Shown: one piece after another, positions 1 through 6,394 of the stretch | Numbering within the stretch: position 1 is the first letter of the stretch | How the letters are laid out: every line of letters begins with the position of its first letter | NCBI GenBank assembly: GCA_019323655.1 | Contig: JAHWGX010000098.1 | Span: 1 to 18,741, forward strand | Source of the DNA: Candidatus Woesearchaeota archaeon | GTDB lineage: Archaea > Nanobdellota > Nanobdellia > Woesearchaeales > GW2011-AR4 | Length of the DNA: 18,741 nucleotides | Reading direction: 5' to 3' | The notes under the pieces: generated by a model | The model's input: only the letters and a program-made list of their open reading frames with translations | What the model was told of the DNA's origin: nothing | Database searches by the model: none | Position numbers and translations under genes: made by a program

Positions 1-235
1 TATTTTTTTCTTTTAGCAATTTAAAGAAGTGAGTTGCAAACTTGCATGCAATTGCCCCCTTTCCGGGAATTTCACCAACAACATTGTCATAGCCGGGGTC
101 GAAAACAGGCTTTCCATCCTCAATATACCCTGTGCCCCTATCCGTAAACACAAACCTGTATTTTCCTGCGTGCTTCCCTTCTTTAATCTCAAAAACATCC
201 TTTGATTTCCCGCTATAAACCAGTTTTTCTTCCAT
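1..235 (-). CDS. purC: SAICAR synthase PurC, N-terminal part, cut by window edge
   Basis: Phosphoribosylaminoimidazole-succinocarboxamide synthase joins aspartate to CAIR using ATP, the step after PurE in purine synthesis. Only 78 codons are visible; the frame is open to the window edge with no stop. Seen: the glycine-rich nucleotide-binding start SGKSKDVFEI (about residues 8-17), FTDRGTG (about 30-36), and FDPGYDNVVGEIPGKGA followed by a KFATHFFKLLKEK helix. This order matches the PurC subfamily with an FDPGxN segment. The ATG at 235 is chosen because the first strand begins right after it. An AAAGGGG purine run lies about 7 nt upstream and could act as a ribosome-binding site, and a weak TTTAAAAC box lies near 285. 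It is 107 bp downstream of purE on the same strand, so both may share a transcript. Confidence 0.85.
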   Translation of the reverse strand, partial: MEEKLVYSGKSKDVFEIKEGKHAGKYRFVFTDRGTGYIEDGKPVFDPGYDNVVGEIPGKGAIACKFATHFFKLLKEKN

Positions 236-342
236 TTTGATCCCCTTTAATTGATTTTTTATTATTAGAAACAGAATTTGCTTTTGTTTTAAATTGTTTT
301 GTTTTTTAATAGAATAATCTGTTTTTAGTGATTAATTGTTGT

Positions 343-1110
343 TTACCCATTAAACTCCCTTACTTTATCCCCAATCTCTCTTCTGTAATTAATAAGCTTC
401 TGCTCATAGCTGTTGTCTATGTTTAATATCTCTATTGCTGCAAGGGCTGCATTGGTTCCGTTGTTTAATCCTACCCATAAGCCGTGGTCTGAGTGCTTTA
501 ATAAGTTCAATGACGCTTCTGCCTTGTCGTCGTTTTCCATAAGCAAAGGGCAGTAAATCACGAGCTGCTCTTTTTTCTCTATTGGCTCGTCAAAATAAAC
601 AAAGTCTATGTTTATTGCATTTTCTGCTGTTTGAGTTGAATGCGCATGGTTAACCCCAAACTGCCTTAAGATTTCCTCTGCTTTTCTGAATGCCTTGTTG
701 CCTTTGTCCCCTATCAAGACAACCTTTTTTGGGTTTTTGAGAATCTTAACAGCAGAATGGGCAGCTATTTCTGATTTTCCCACTCCGGCAGCCAAAACAG
801 GAATTCCTGGAGGCATCTGCATAATGGAAAGCAAAGCATCCAATCCCTGATAATTCCCTGAACAGGGAACGCCAATTACAGGCCTTATTGTTTTTGATGC
901 GACAACACCAGGCAAAGCTGCTGACAGGCCAGCTCCTGAGATTATCAGCTTATAGTCTTTCCTTAAAACTAACTCAACTTCGTCTGGAGTCTTATGGGCG
1001 CTCGCTATCCTGAAATCATAAGCTATTTTTTCCCTGTCAAGAATCCTAAGTATTGGCTTATAATTATTTTCATCAGATTTTGAGCCGAACAAAATAAGTG
1101 CGTCTGCCAT
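343..1110 (-). CDS. purE: AIR carboxylase PurE, class II-like, with a second PurE-like domain
   Basis: PurE makes CAIR from AIR. Residues 1-125 form a full PurE domain: GSKSD near the N-terminus, SAHKTPDEV (about 38-46), GAGLSAALPGVVAS, PVIGVP, and MPPGIPVLAAGVG followed by AAHSAVKIL. The AGLSxALPG loop replaces the AGGAAHLPG of class I mutases and SAHK is typical of class II, so direct CO2 use without PurK is inferred. Residues 126-255 look like a degenerate second copy: VVLIGDKGN in place of GSxSD, and GLWVGLNNGTNAALAAIEILN resembling the last PurE strand and helix. Tandem PurE proteins are known in some archaea. The second copy lacks an intact SAHK(T/G)P loop and is probably structural. 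A TATA box (1151-1163) and a GGGTGAT ribosome-binding site 5 nt before the ATG support this start. Confidence 0.9.
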   Translation of the reverse strand: MADALILFGSKSDENNYKPILRILDREKIAYDFRIASAHKTPDEVELVLRKDYKLIISGAGLSAALPGVVASKTIRPVIGVPCSGNYQGLDALLSIMQMPPGIPVLAAGVGKSEIAAHSAVKILKNPKKVVLIGDKGNKAFRKAEEILRQFGVNHAHSTQTAENAINIDFVYFDEPIEKKEQLVIYCPLLMENDDKAEASLNLLKHSDHGLWVGLNNGTNAALAAIEILNIDNSYEQKLINYRREIGDKVREFNG

Positions 1111-1150
1111 TAGTTATCACCCTTCTTTAATAGAATGTGAATAATGCTAA

Positions 1151-1163
1151 TATTTATAAATAT
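1151..1163 (-). promoter_or_regulatory. TATA box of purE, with downstream ribosome-binding site
   Basis: A TATTTATAAATAT box lies about 47 bp upstream of the purE ATG. Start of transcription is expected near 1131, giving a leader of about 20 nt. That leader contains GGGTGAT (plus-strand 1116-1122), complementary to the anti-Shine-Dalgarno sequence. This makes purE one of the few genes here with a leader rather than a leaderless start. The box is nearly symmetric and could also fire to the right. Confidence 0.6.
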
Positions 1164-1249
1164 CGAATTTTGGGTTAACAATTGCTGCAAGGGTTATTTT
1201 TAGTTAATAGTTCTGTTTATTTTTTAGATGCGCCCTTCAACTGCAAAAA

Positions 1250-1259
1250 TTATATAAAA
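1250..1259 (+). promoter_or_regulatory. TATA box of the DUF3800 gene
   Basis: TTATATAAAA is centred about 26 bp before the ATG at 1281, so the transcript would begin at or just before the start codon. This spacing supports the ATG at 1281 over the TTG at 1182 that would add 33 residues. Confidence 0.6.
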
Positions 1260-1280
1260 CAAATCAAATTGCACTTACCG

Positions 1281-1895
1281 ATGGAAAGATATGTTTACAT
1301 TGATGAAACCGGCGATTTAGGGGGAAAGGGGTCAGAATACTTTGTCATAACAGCAATATGGACAGATAATCCTGCATTGTTGGACAGGCTGGTAAAAAAT
1401 ATCAGAAGGCACAAATTCAAAAAAGAGCTGAAAAAGGTTCAGGAAATAAAAGCAAATAAGTCAAGCAAAGAACTAATTGAAAATATTCTTAAAAAATTCT
1501 CAGAAATTGATTCCGCGCATGCGCAAAGCATAATTTTGGATAAGAAAAAATTATACAGCAAATTCCTTAAGGAAGATAAACACAAGCTCTATAACTTTGT
1601 CTGCGGGCATTTGGCAGGCATTGGGATTGACTCCAAACAGCTGGTAATCAGAATCGACAGGGCAAAAGGGAAACAAAACCTAATTGATGACTTTAACAAA
1701 TATATAGGCGTAAAATTCAAAGAAGCCAGATGGAACAGGGAAATAGAAATCTACCATAGCTGGTCCCATTCATGGTCCGGATTGCAAATAGCTGATGTGA
1801 TTTCATGGGCAGTTTTTAATAAATTTGAGCATGGAAATGATTATTATTTCAGGCTAATAGAGAAGAAAACTAATATTCTTCATATGTGGGAATAA
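1281..1895 (+). CDS. DUF3800 family protein
   Basis: A 204-aa protein of the DUF3800 family, whose function is unknown; the family is predicted to have an RNase H-like fold with acidic active-site residues. Seen: YIDETGD at residues 6-12 on the first strand, a typical DUF3800 opening; then a lysine-rich helical stretch (about 35-75), VIRIDRAKGK (about 145-154), and GLQIADVISWAV near residue 170, the hallmark C-terminal LQxAD motif. The two Asp-containing motifs could be metal-binding, by inference. It is alone on the plus strand, divergent from purE and convergent with purS, so it is not part of the purine operons. DUF3800 genes are often spread by horizontal transfer; base composition here does not stand out. 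The start was chosen from the TATA spacing and the conserved N-terminus. Confidence 0.8.
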   Translation: MERYVYIDETGDLGGKGSEYFVITAIWTDNPALLDRLVKNIRRHKFKKELKKVQEIKANKSSKELIENILKKFSEIDSAHAQSIILDKKKLYSKFLKEDKHKLYNFVCGHLAGIGIDSKQLVIRIDRAKGKQNLIDDFNKYIGVKFKEARWNREIEIYHSWSHSWSGLQIADVISWAVFNKFEHGNDYYFRLIEKKTNILHMWE

Positions 1896-1899
1896 TAAC

Positions 1900-1970
1900 A
1901 AAAAAGCAGTACCCGCTGGTACTACTGCGTGCACCTCAAGGTACACTGACCAGCAGGTTTTACCCGCTGA
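1900..1970 (-). ncRNA. candidate small structured RNA with three hairpins and T-run end
   Basis: The minus strand here is GC-rich in an AT-rich gap and folds into three consecutive hairpins. Hairpin 1: CAGCGGG (1969-1963) with CCTGCTG (1957-1951), loop TAAAA. Hairpin 2: GTGTACC (1946-1940) with GGTGCAC (1935-1929), loop TTGA. Hairpin 3: GCA+GTACC with GGTAC+TGC (1928-1906), with a 3-nt bulge and an AGCG loop. A TTTTTT run (1905-1900) follows directly, a typical archaeal terminator. A TATA-like TTTATATA (about 1991-1998) lies about 25 bp before 1970. The 9-mer CAGCGGGTA occurs twice (1969-1961 and 1918-1910), so CCTGCTG could pair with either copy. It could instead be the 3' end of the purQS transcript. 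It does not match tRNA or 5S RNA. Confidence 0.5.
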
Positions 1971-1999
1971 TATAAAACATATGCTTAAAGATATATAAA

Positions 2000-2030
2000 T
2001 CTTTCTTTAATTTTTGAATTAAAGAAAAGA
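2000..2030 (-). terminator. AT-rich hairpin after purS
   Basis: CTTTAATT (2005-2012) and AATTAAAG (2017-2024) make an 8-bp stem with a 4-nt loop, extended imperfectly by TCTTT/AAAGA. It lies 28 bp past the purS stop codon and may help end the purQS transcript. It directly abuts the TATA-like box of the candidate small RNA. Confidence 0.35.
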
Positions 2031-2057
2031 TTACTGCTAAGAAGAGCCGACATAGGG

Positions 2058-2522
2058 CTATTTCATTACCTTATACTCCTGATAGTTTTCATTCATTAAT
2101 AAGCTTTTTGTTATAGCAACCGCAATATTTTCCGCATCAGCCTTTTCATCAAACTGCATTATCCACAGGACTCCTTTTTCCAGTTTTTTTATTTCCTTAA
2201 ACCCAAGCCTCTCCCTTAAGGTTGACAATAAACCAGACGCGTTATCCAGATTCTGCACTAAAACATTGATTTTTTTTATTTTTTTGCCGTTATCGCTTCC
2301 TATTGAAAATGAAAATTTATTTTTATTGGCATTGACCAGAATGTCAGTATTGCTTATTTCTTTTTTAAATTTTTCAGCATTTCCTTCCACATCAAACCTG
2401 TAGTAATCTGCCCTTTCAAGCTGCTTTAGCTTATTATAGCCAATCCTCTTTAATGTATTAAAAGCTGTAATTGCAACATTGTCAGGAATTTTCAGGCTTA
2501 CAGCCATTTCCACATTTGCCAT
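2058..2522 (-). CDS. purS: FGAM synthase subunit PurS, tandem two-unit form
   Basis: PurS holds PurL and PurQ together in FGAM synthase and helps pass ammonia. Normal PurS is about 80-90 aa; this one is 154 aa and has two units. Unit 1 (about 1-70): VSLKIPDNV, then TLKRIGYNKLKQLERADYYRFDVEGNAE. Unit 2 (about 82-154): INVLVQNLDNASG, then TLRERLGFKEIKKLEKG, an AEN helix and LLMNENYQEYKVMK at the end, a good match to the usual ending with a leucine-rich helix, Asn and a Tyr-containing last strand. PurS is normally a dimer that builds a tetramer. A fused pair would mimic the N-terminal domain of large PurL, which is built like a PurS dimer. The start lies 2 nt after the purQ stop (TAAAAATG), so the two genes are co-transcribed and probably translationally coupled. 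Confidence 0.85.
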   Translation of the reverse strand: MANVEMAVSLKIPDNVAITAFNTLKRIGYNKLKQLERADYYRFDVEGNAEKFKKEISNTDILVNANKNKFSFSIGSDNGKKIKKINVLVQNLDNASGLLSTLRERLGFKEIKKLEKGVLWIMQFDEKADAENIAVAITKSLLMNENYQEYKVMK

Positions 2523-2524
2523 TT

Positions 2525-3304
2525 TTAGGTTATTTTTTCCTCAATGTATTTTTTCATTGACTCGAATAATTTTATTCCCGCAGCCTTTTTGCCCTCTTTC
2601 TTTTCATCGGGAATCTGCCACTGCCATGAGGCCCTTTCCGGGTGAGGCATTATCGCCATTATATTGCCTTTTTTATTGGCTATGGCTGCTATGTTATGCA
2701 CAGCCCCGTTAGGGTTAACCGGAAATTTATCTGTAATTTTCCCTTCTTTATCGCAGTACCTGAAAATAATCTGCCTGTTTTTTGCCAGTTCGTTGACTAA
2801 ACTTTCATCCTTTGTTGTAAACCTGCCCTCGCCATGCGCAACCGGCATCTGAATTATTTCATTTTCCTTATAAAAATAATTGTATGCGCAGCTTTTTTCG
2901 TTAATGTTTTTTAAGCTGATCCATGAGCAGTAGAAGCCTGAAATTAATGGGTTTATATTTGGGGCCAGGGCCATCTCCACTTTATTTTTTAATCCGGGAA
3001 TTAATCCGGTTTCGACCAAAACCTGAGCGCCGTTGCAGATGCCAAGCAAAGGCTTTCCGTTTTCCGCCTCAGCCCTTATTTTTTCTATTATCTTATCTTT
3101 TGCTGCAATAACTCCGGCACGTACCCTGTCCTCATAGGAAAATCCTCCGGGGATAATAAAGCCGTCATATGCGCCCAAATCCTGAGCTGCATTCCACCTT
3201 ACAATTTCTGCTTCCATTCCAGCATCTATGCACCTTTCCTTTGTTTCCTCTTCGCAGTTGTTTCCCGGAAAGTACATTACTGCTATGACTGGTTTTTTTG
3301 GCAT
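2525..3304 (-). CDS. purQ: FGAM synthase glutaminase subunit PurQ
   Basis: PurQ is the class I glutamine amidotransferase subunit of FGAM synthase; it frees ammonia from glutamine for PurL. The 259 aa are close to the family length. Seen: PGNNCEEET (about 13-22), IPGGFSYEDRVRAG (about 51-64), the nucleophile Cys90 in GICNGAQ, PVAHGEGRF with its substrate-loop glycines, and the catalytic pair His221/Glu223 in MPHPER. All three triad residues are present, so the enzyme should be active. A TATA-like TATTATAATA (about 3322-3333) sits about 24 bp before the ATG, which suggests a leaderless purQ-purS mRNA. PurL, its partner, is 3.1 kb upstream on the same strand behind unrelated genes. Confidence 0.95.
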   Translation of the reverse strand: MPKKPVIAVMYFPGNNCEEETKERCIDAGMEAEIVRWNAAQDLGAYDGFIIPGGFSYEDRVRAGVIAAKDKIIEKIRAEAENGKPLLGICNGAQVLVETGLIPGLKNKVEMALAPNINPLISGFYCSWISLKNINEKSCAYNYFYKENEIIQMPVAHGEGRFTTKDESLVNELAKNRQIIFRYCDKEGKITDKFPVNPNGAVHNIAAIANKKGNIMAIMPHPERASWQWQIPDEKKEGKKAAGIKLFESMKKYIEEKIT

Positions 3305-3321
3305 TTTGTATTATCTTCAAT

Positions 3322-3333
3322 TTTATTATAATA
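3322..3333 (-). promoter_or_regulatory. TATA box of purQ-purS
   Basis: TATTATAATA is centred about 24 bp before the purQ ATG, so transcription would start at the start codon. This separates the purQS unit from the truncated ORF and the pRiA4b-type gene upstream. Confidence 0.5.
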
Positions 3334-3402
3334 GGCTTTCCTCAATAATCTTTTTCATTAAGCCAATATTGTTAATTTAATTATTTTATTCCAAATTCTC
3401 CT

Positions 3403-3516
3403 CTACCGCAAATTTAAGGCTTTCAAAACGGTTTTTGTTTCAGGAAGGTTTTTGTCTCTCAATTGGTTTTCAACCACTTCTAAGATAACCGCTTTCAAAT
3501 GAGGATTGTATTCCAT
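3403..3516 (-). pseudogene. truncated 37-codon ORF after the pRiA4b-like gene
   Basis: The ATG at 3516 comes 1 nt after the stop of the upstream gene (TAAGATG), a coupling arrangement seen again at 5890-5894. It encodes about 37 residues beginning MEYNPHLKAVILEVVENQLR and ending at a TAG. The start resembles, from memory, small hypothetical proteins that open with NPHLKxxIxEVVxNQL and run on for 80-100 residues. Here the frame stops early. The DNA up to about 3310 still has short helical-looking stretches in other frames, for example NIGLMKKIIEESLL. It is therefore probably a decayed 3' partner gene, not an intact short gene. Function unknown. Confidence 0.4.
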
Positions 3517-3517
3517 C

Positions 3518-5125
3518 TTATCTCATACCTCTCAGTCCTCTTCTCATGTCATTAAGCATTTGTTCCTTTTCTCCTGGCTCAAAAATATCAGAAGGTGCAT
3601 TTTCAAGATTTTTAAATGCATTCTCCATATGATGCTTTGCCAAAATAGGATTGCCCATATTATTGTAGTTCAAGCCAAGCAGAAACTCAAACATAGGGAA
3701 ATTGTTGCTTAGCTCCATCATTTTTTTGCATAGGCTTTCAATAGCCTCAAAATCTTCTTTTTCATCTAGTTCCATAATATAAGACTGTATCAGGGAGGGG
3801 CTTTTCAAGCCATTTTCAACAATAAACTCAAATTTTTTGCCATCATCTAAGGAGAATAACTCGTTTTCCAGCCCAGCAATTTCTTTCTGTTCTTCAGAAA
3901 CTTCTGAACCTTCTAAGCCAAGCAGGGCATCAATCTGGGTTTGGGGAATTCCCATTCTTCTTGCAACCTTCGTAAGCTTTTGTTTGTATTTTTCAGATTC
4001 TTTCTTATCATACAAACCAAAAAAATAAGGAAGATATTTCACAAATGCCTGCTTATCTTGCATCCATGACCTGTTGTCAATGCACCAAAGCACATAATCA
4101 AGCACCAACTTTAGCTCATGATGAGTTGTGCTTTCTTCCTGCAGTGCAATGCTTAACTTAAGCATTATCTTTTTTTCAAGCTCATTTTTAAAGAAATCAA
4201 TCTTTTCGGTATAGTTCTTCTTGATATCTTTAATTATATTTTCAACATCCTTATCTTTCAATTTTCTATTTTCCAGAAAATAATTAGCTATCGTAAATTC
4301 AATCTCTCCCAAATAATCCTCATAGTCTTCTTCTTTGTTGAATAACGCCTTAATCTTTTTTATTTTATCAGTGTCCTCTTTGAGCAGATTGCCCAACGGT
4401 ACAAAATTATTCTCACCCTCTTCTTCTTTTCTAACCCAAATAGGTTCAGGCTTTTTCCCATGAAGTCTTGCATTAACCCAATCAACAACAAATAAGTTAG
4501 GGTTAAAATCTTCTCCAAGCCATTCAACAATTCTTTCTTGGTATTCTGGATGGTTCTTATTTTCTCTTATTTTCAAAAGCTCTTCATATCCATAAACACT
4601 GCCACAATCTTCCGGTGGACACGACATTTCACCATCTATGCAGACAGGATAGTGCTTAGAAGGATCTTTTTCTGAAATATTCTCAACAACTATTGAATGT
4701 TTCCAATTGTCTCCAAAATCATAGACATAGCCTATTTTTTGGTCCTCTTTAATTATTAGTTGTCCCATCTGTGTGTCTATGTCAAATTGCTCCTTTGGTC
4801 TGTTTCTTTCCATTTTATTCATTATTTTGTTTATCTTATGTGTGTCCAAAATAGTGCCCTCTTTGCTTGAGTCCTGCTCTTCCAGCATTTTCCTAAATTC
4901 CGGAGATTTGAAAAGCTCACGAAAAGCCCCTTCTGCAGGATTAAATCCCGCTTCTTCATTAGTGATAGTTATATCTCCAATCTGAAACTCATACATATGA
5001 TAGTTTTCCCAGCCCATTACATTCTGAATAATGTTATGCAGTTCATGAAAACTTATAGAATCTTCTACTAAAAATCTTCTCCAAATCAATGGCTTAAATC
5101 CATCCAGGCTAATTTTAAGCTGCAA
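3518..5125 (-). CDS. pRiA4b ORF-3-like domain protein with C-terminal helical repeats
   Basis: A 535-aa protein. Residues 1-230 match the plasmid pRiA4b ORF-3-like family, common near mobile DNA and of unknown function. Seen in family order: LKISLDGFKPLIWRRFLV, ELHNIIQNVMGWENYHMYEF, YVYDFGDNWKHSIVVE, CIDGEMSCPPEDCGSVYGYEELL, then NPNLFVVDWVNARL. The rest is charged and helical; the stretch MFEFLLGLNYNNMGNPILAKHHMENAF near the end looks like a TPR unit. The start is uncertain. This frame opens with TTG (5125). An ATG at 5143 after a GAGGGA purine run is one frame off and stops after 9 codons, so a 1-nt indel at the 5' end is possible. It lies 36 bp downstream of the metallopeptidase gene and is likely in the same operon. 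Confidence 0.75.
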   Translation of the reverse strand: MQLKISLDGFKPLIWRRFLVEDSISFHELHNIIQNVMGWENYHMYEFQIGDITITNEEAGFNPAEGAFRELFKSPEFRKMLEEQDSSKEGTILDTHKINKIMNKMERNRPKEQFDIDTQMGQLIIKEDQKIGYVYDFGDNWKHSIVVENISEKDPSKHYPVCIDGEMSCPPEDCGSVYGYEELLKIRENKNHPEYQERIVEWLGEDFNPNLFVVDWVNARLHGKKPEPIWVRKEEEGENNFVPLGNLLKEDTDKIKKIKALFNKEEDYEDYLGEIEFTIANYFLENRKLKDKDVENIIKDIKKNYTEKIDFFKNELEKKIMLKLSIALQEESTTHHELKLVLDYVLWCIDNRSWMQDKQAFVKYLPYFFGLYDKKESEKYKQKLTKVARRMGIPQTQIDALLGLEGSEVSEEQKEIAGLENELFSLDDGKKFEFIVENGLKSPSLIQSYIMELDEKEDFEAIESLCKKMMELSNNFPMFEFLLGLNYNNMGNPILAKHHMENAFKNLENAPSDIFEPGEKEQMLNDMRRGLRGMR

Positions 5126-5161
5126 TATTTTTGATATTTTGCATCCCTCTGTTAATTTAAA

Positions 5162-5890
5162 TTAAAACCTGCAAACATTTCCATTTTCCTTTAACCATTT
5201 AATTTTTTCTTTATAATCAGGCATTGCCTTTTCAACTGTTGCCCAAAACTTATCAGAGTGATTCTGCTCAATAAGGTGTGCAAGCTCGTGTATGCACACA
5301 TACCTTAATACATCGTCAGGAGCAAAAAGAAGCCTTGTGGAAATGTTAATATTGCCTTTTTCTGAACAGCTTCCCCATCTTGACTTGAGGTTTTTAAAGA
5401 AAATTTTTTTAATCTCCCTATTGAAATAGGTTTTATTCAGCTCAAATATGCTTTCTTTTAAGTTTGGCAGCCTTTTGCTGGCAACGCATCTGCTGAGAAG
5501 CGTGGATATATGCTCCTTTTGCTTTTCCAAGGACAGATTTGAAGATATTGCAAGCTGAATTGTGTTTCCGATTATTTTTGCAGAACTGCTTTGCTTGTCT
5601 TTTAATTCTATATTAAGCATGTATTCCTCGCTGCCGACTTTAAGCATATCCCCGCTCTTGTATTCTTTTTGAATTTCAGGCTTGAATTTATTTGGGTTTT
5701 CCTCCAGCTTGTTTTTTGCCCATTGTTTTGCCTTCATTAATTGTCTAAACTTTTCCTCTCTGTCCAGAAAATGAGGTATCCTTATGTTAATAGCTTTTTT
5801 TCCAAGCGATACAACAGAATCATTTCTGTCTTCGTAATGGATTTTTACCCTGTAACTTACTCCGTTGACTTCTAATCTTTCAGTTTTCAT
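5162..5890 (-). CDS. YgjP-like zinc metallopeptidase (DUF45)
   Basis: A 242-aa protein of the YgjP/DUF45 (M48-like, gluzincin) family. Seen: an N-terminal domain with VSLGKKAINIRIPHFLDREE (about 27-46), a charged helix with KAKQWAKNKL, a second strand-rich part, then the conserved KNLKSRWGSCSEKGNINIS block (about 166-185). The zinc site is HELAH (His201, Glu202, His205), with the third ligand His211 in QNHSDKFW. All catalytic residues are present. Bacterial relatives are often near restriction-modification genes, but none is seen here. Its ATG follows the upstream stop by 1 nt (TAAGATG), so it is coupled to the OB-fold gene. The true substrate is unknown. No signal peptide, so it should be cytoplasmic. 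Confidence 0.85.
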   Translation of the reverse strand: MKTERLEVNGVSYRVKIHYEDRNDSVVSLGKKAINIRIPHFLDREEKFRQLMKAKQWAKNKLEENPNKFKPEIQKEYKSGDMLKVGSEEYMLNIELKDKQSSSAKIIGNTIQLAISSNLSLEKQKEHISTLLSRCVASKRLPNLKESIFELNKTYFNREIKKIFFKNLKSRWGSCSEKGNINISTRLLFAPDDVLRYVCIHELAHLIEQNHSDKFWATVEKAMPDYKEKIKWLKENGNVCRF

Positions 5891-5891
5891 C

Positions 5892-6227
5892 TTAAGCTAA
5901 AAGCTTCATTTGTTTTTCATTTATCCTGCTATTTAATTTTTTCAGCCTGTCGCAAAAAATAATGCCTATATTCTTATCTCCAACTGCTTTTATCATGTCT
6001 CCTTCCTGAATATTTTTTGCTAGCTCAAACTCGCTTTTTCTGTGCATTGGAACAACAAGGTTATATTCTGACTTTTTTGTTTTTACTTTAAGCATAAAAC
6101 TGCCTTTTTTAGTGGTTCTTTTTCTAATAACTTTTCCGCTTATCTTTACTTTCTTTTCCCATTTTTCCCTTAAAACTTCTTTTTCTAGTATTTTTAAGAG
6201 CCTGTCATCAAAGCCTTGATTTTCCAT
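5892..6227 (-). CDS. small OB-fold-like protein
   Basis: A 111-aa basic protein. An N-terminal helix (about 1-22) is followed by five likely strands in OB-fold order: KKVKISGKVIRKRTT, GSFMLKVKTKKSEYNLVVP, then EGDMIKAVGDKN and IGIIFCDRLKKL. This strand pattern, with the phrase EGDMIKAVG, is typical of nucleic-acid-binding OB domains, but no specific family was recognised, so binding to DNA or RNA is inference. It heads a three-gene block with the metallopeptidase and the pRiA4b-type protein. A TATA-like box about 70 bp upstream (6290-6304) would give a leader of roughly 44 nt. The purL gene ends 167 bp upstream and could also read through. Confidence 0.6.
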   Translation of the reverse strand: MENQGFDDRLLKILEKEVLREKWEKKVKISGKVIRKRTTKKGSFMLKVKTKKSEYNLVVPMHRKSEFELAKNIQEGDMIKAVGDKNIGIIFCDRLKKLNSRINEKQMKLLA

Positions 6228-6320
6228 TTTTAATTAAATCCCTTTGGTTATTCTTTTTATTTTGTGCAACAAGAGAGGGAACATCAAAAAATTTATATAT
6301 TAGGTTAACCCATTTCTTTT

Positions 6321-6368
6321 TGTTGTTGGGAATTCATACTTGCTGGGCTAAGAGGCCCGCTTTTTCTT
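6321..6368 (+). ncRNA. possible short RNA or stand-alone terminator
   Basis: On the plus strand a TTTATATA box (6292-6299) is followed about 26 bp later by a short stretch. It ends in a GC hairpin, GC-t-GGGC pairing with GCCC-GC (about 6342-6360), and a TTTTTCTTTTTTT run (6361-6373). Promoter, hairpin and T-run in line suggest a transcript of about 45 nt. The TATA box is nearly symmetric and may instead serve the OB-fold gene on the minus strand, leaving only a terminator-like hairpin pointing against purL. No known RNA family was recognised. Confidence 0.3.
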
Positions 6369-6394
6369 TTTTTGTTCTATTAAGCTTTTATCTA

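Noticed and set aside
1182..1280. TTG start adding 33 residues to the DUF3800 protein
   Set aside because: A TATA box lies inside this stretch at leaderless distance from ATG 1281, and the domain begins right after that ATG.
1909..1972. CRISPR-like repeat unit (TACCCGCTG occurs twice)
   Set aside because: Only two short copies, and they are explained by the hairpin stems of the candidate small RNA.
1987..2004. AAAGATATATAAATCTTT palindrome as an operator
   Set aside because: It is more simply a symmetric TATA region next to the terminator-like hairpin; no second copy was seen near other promoters.
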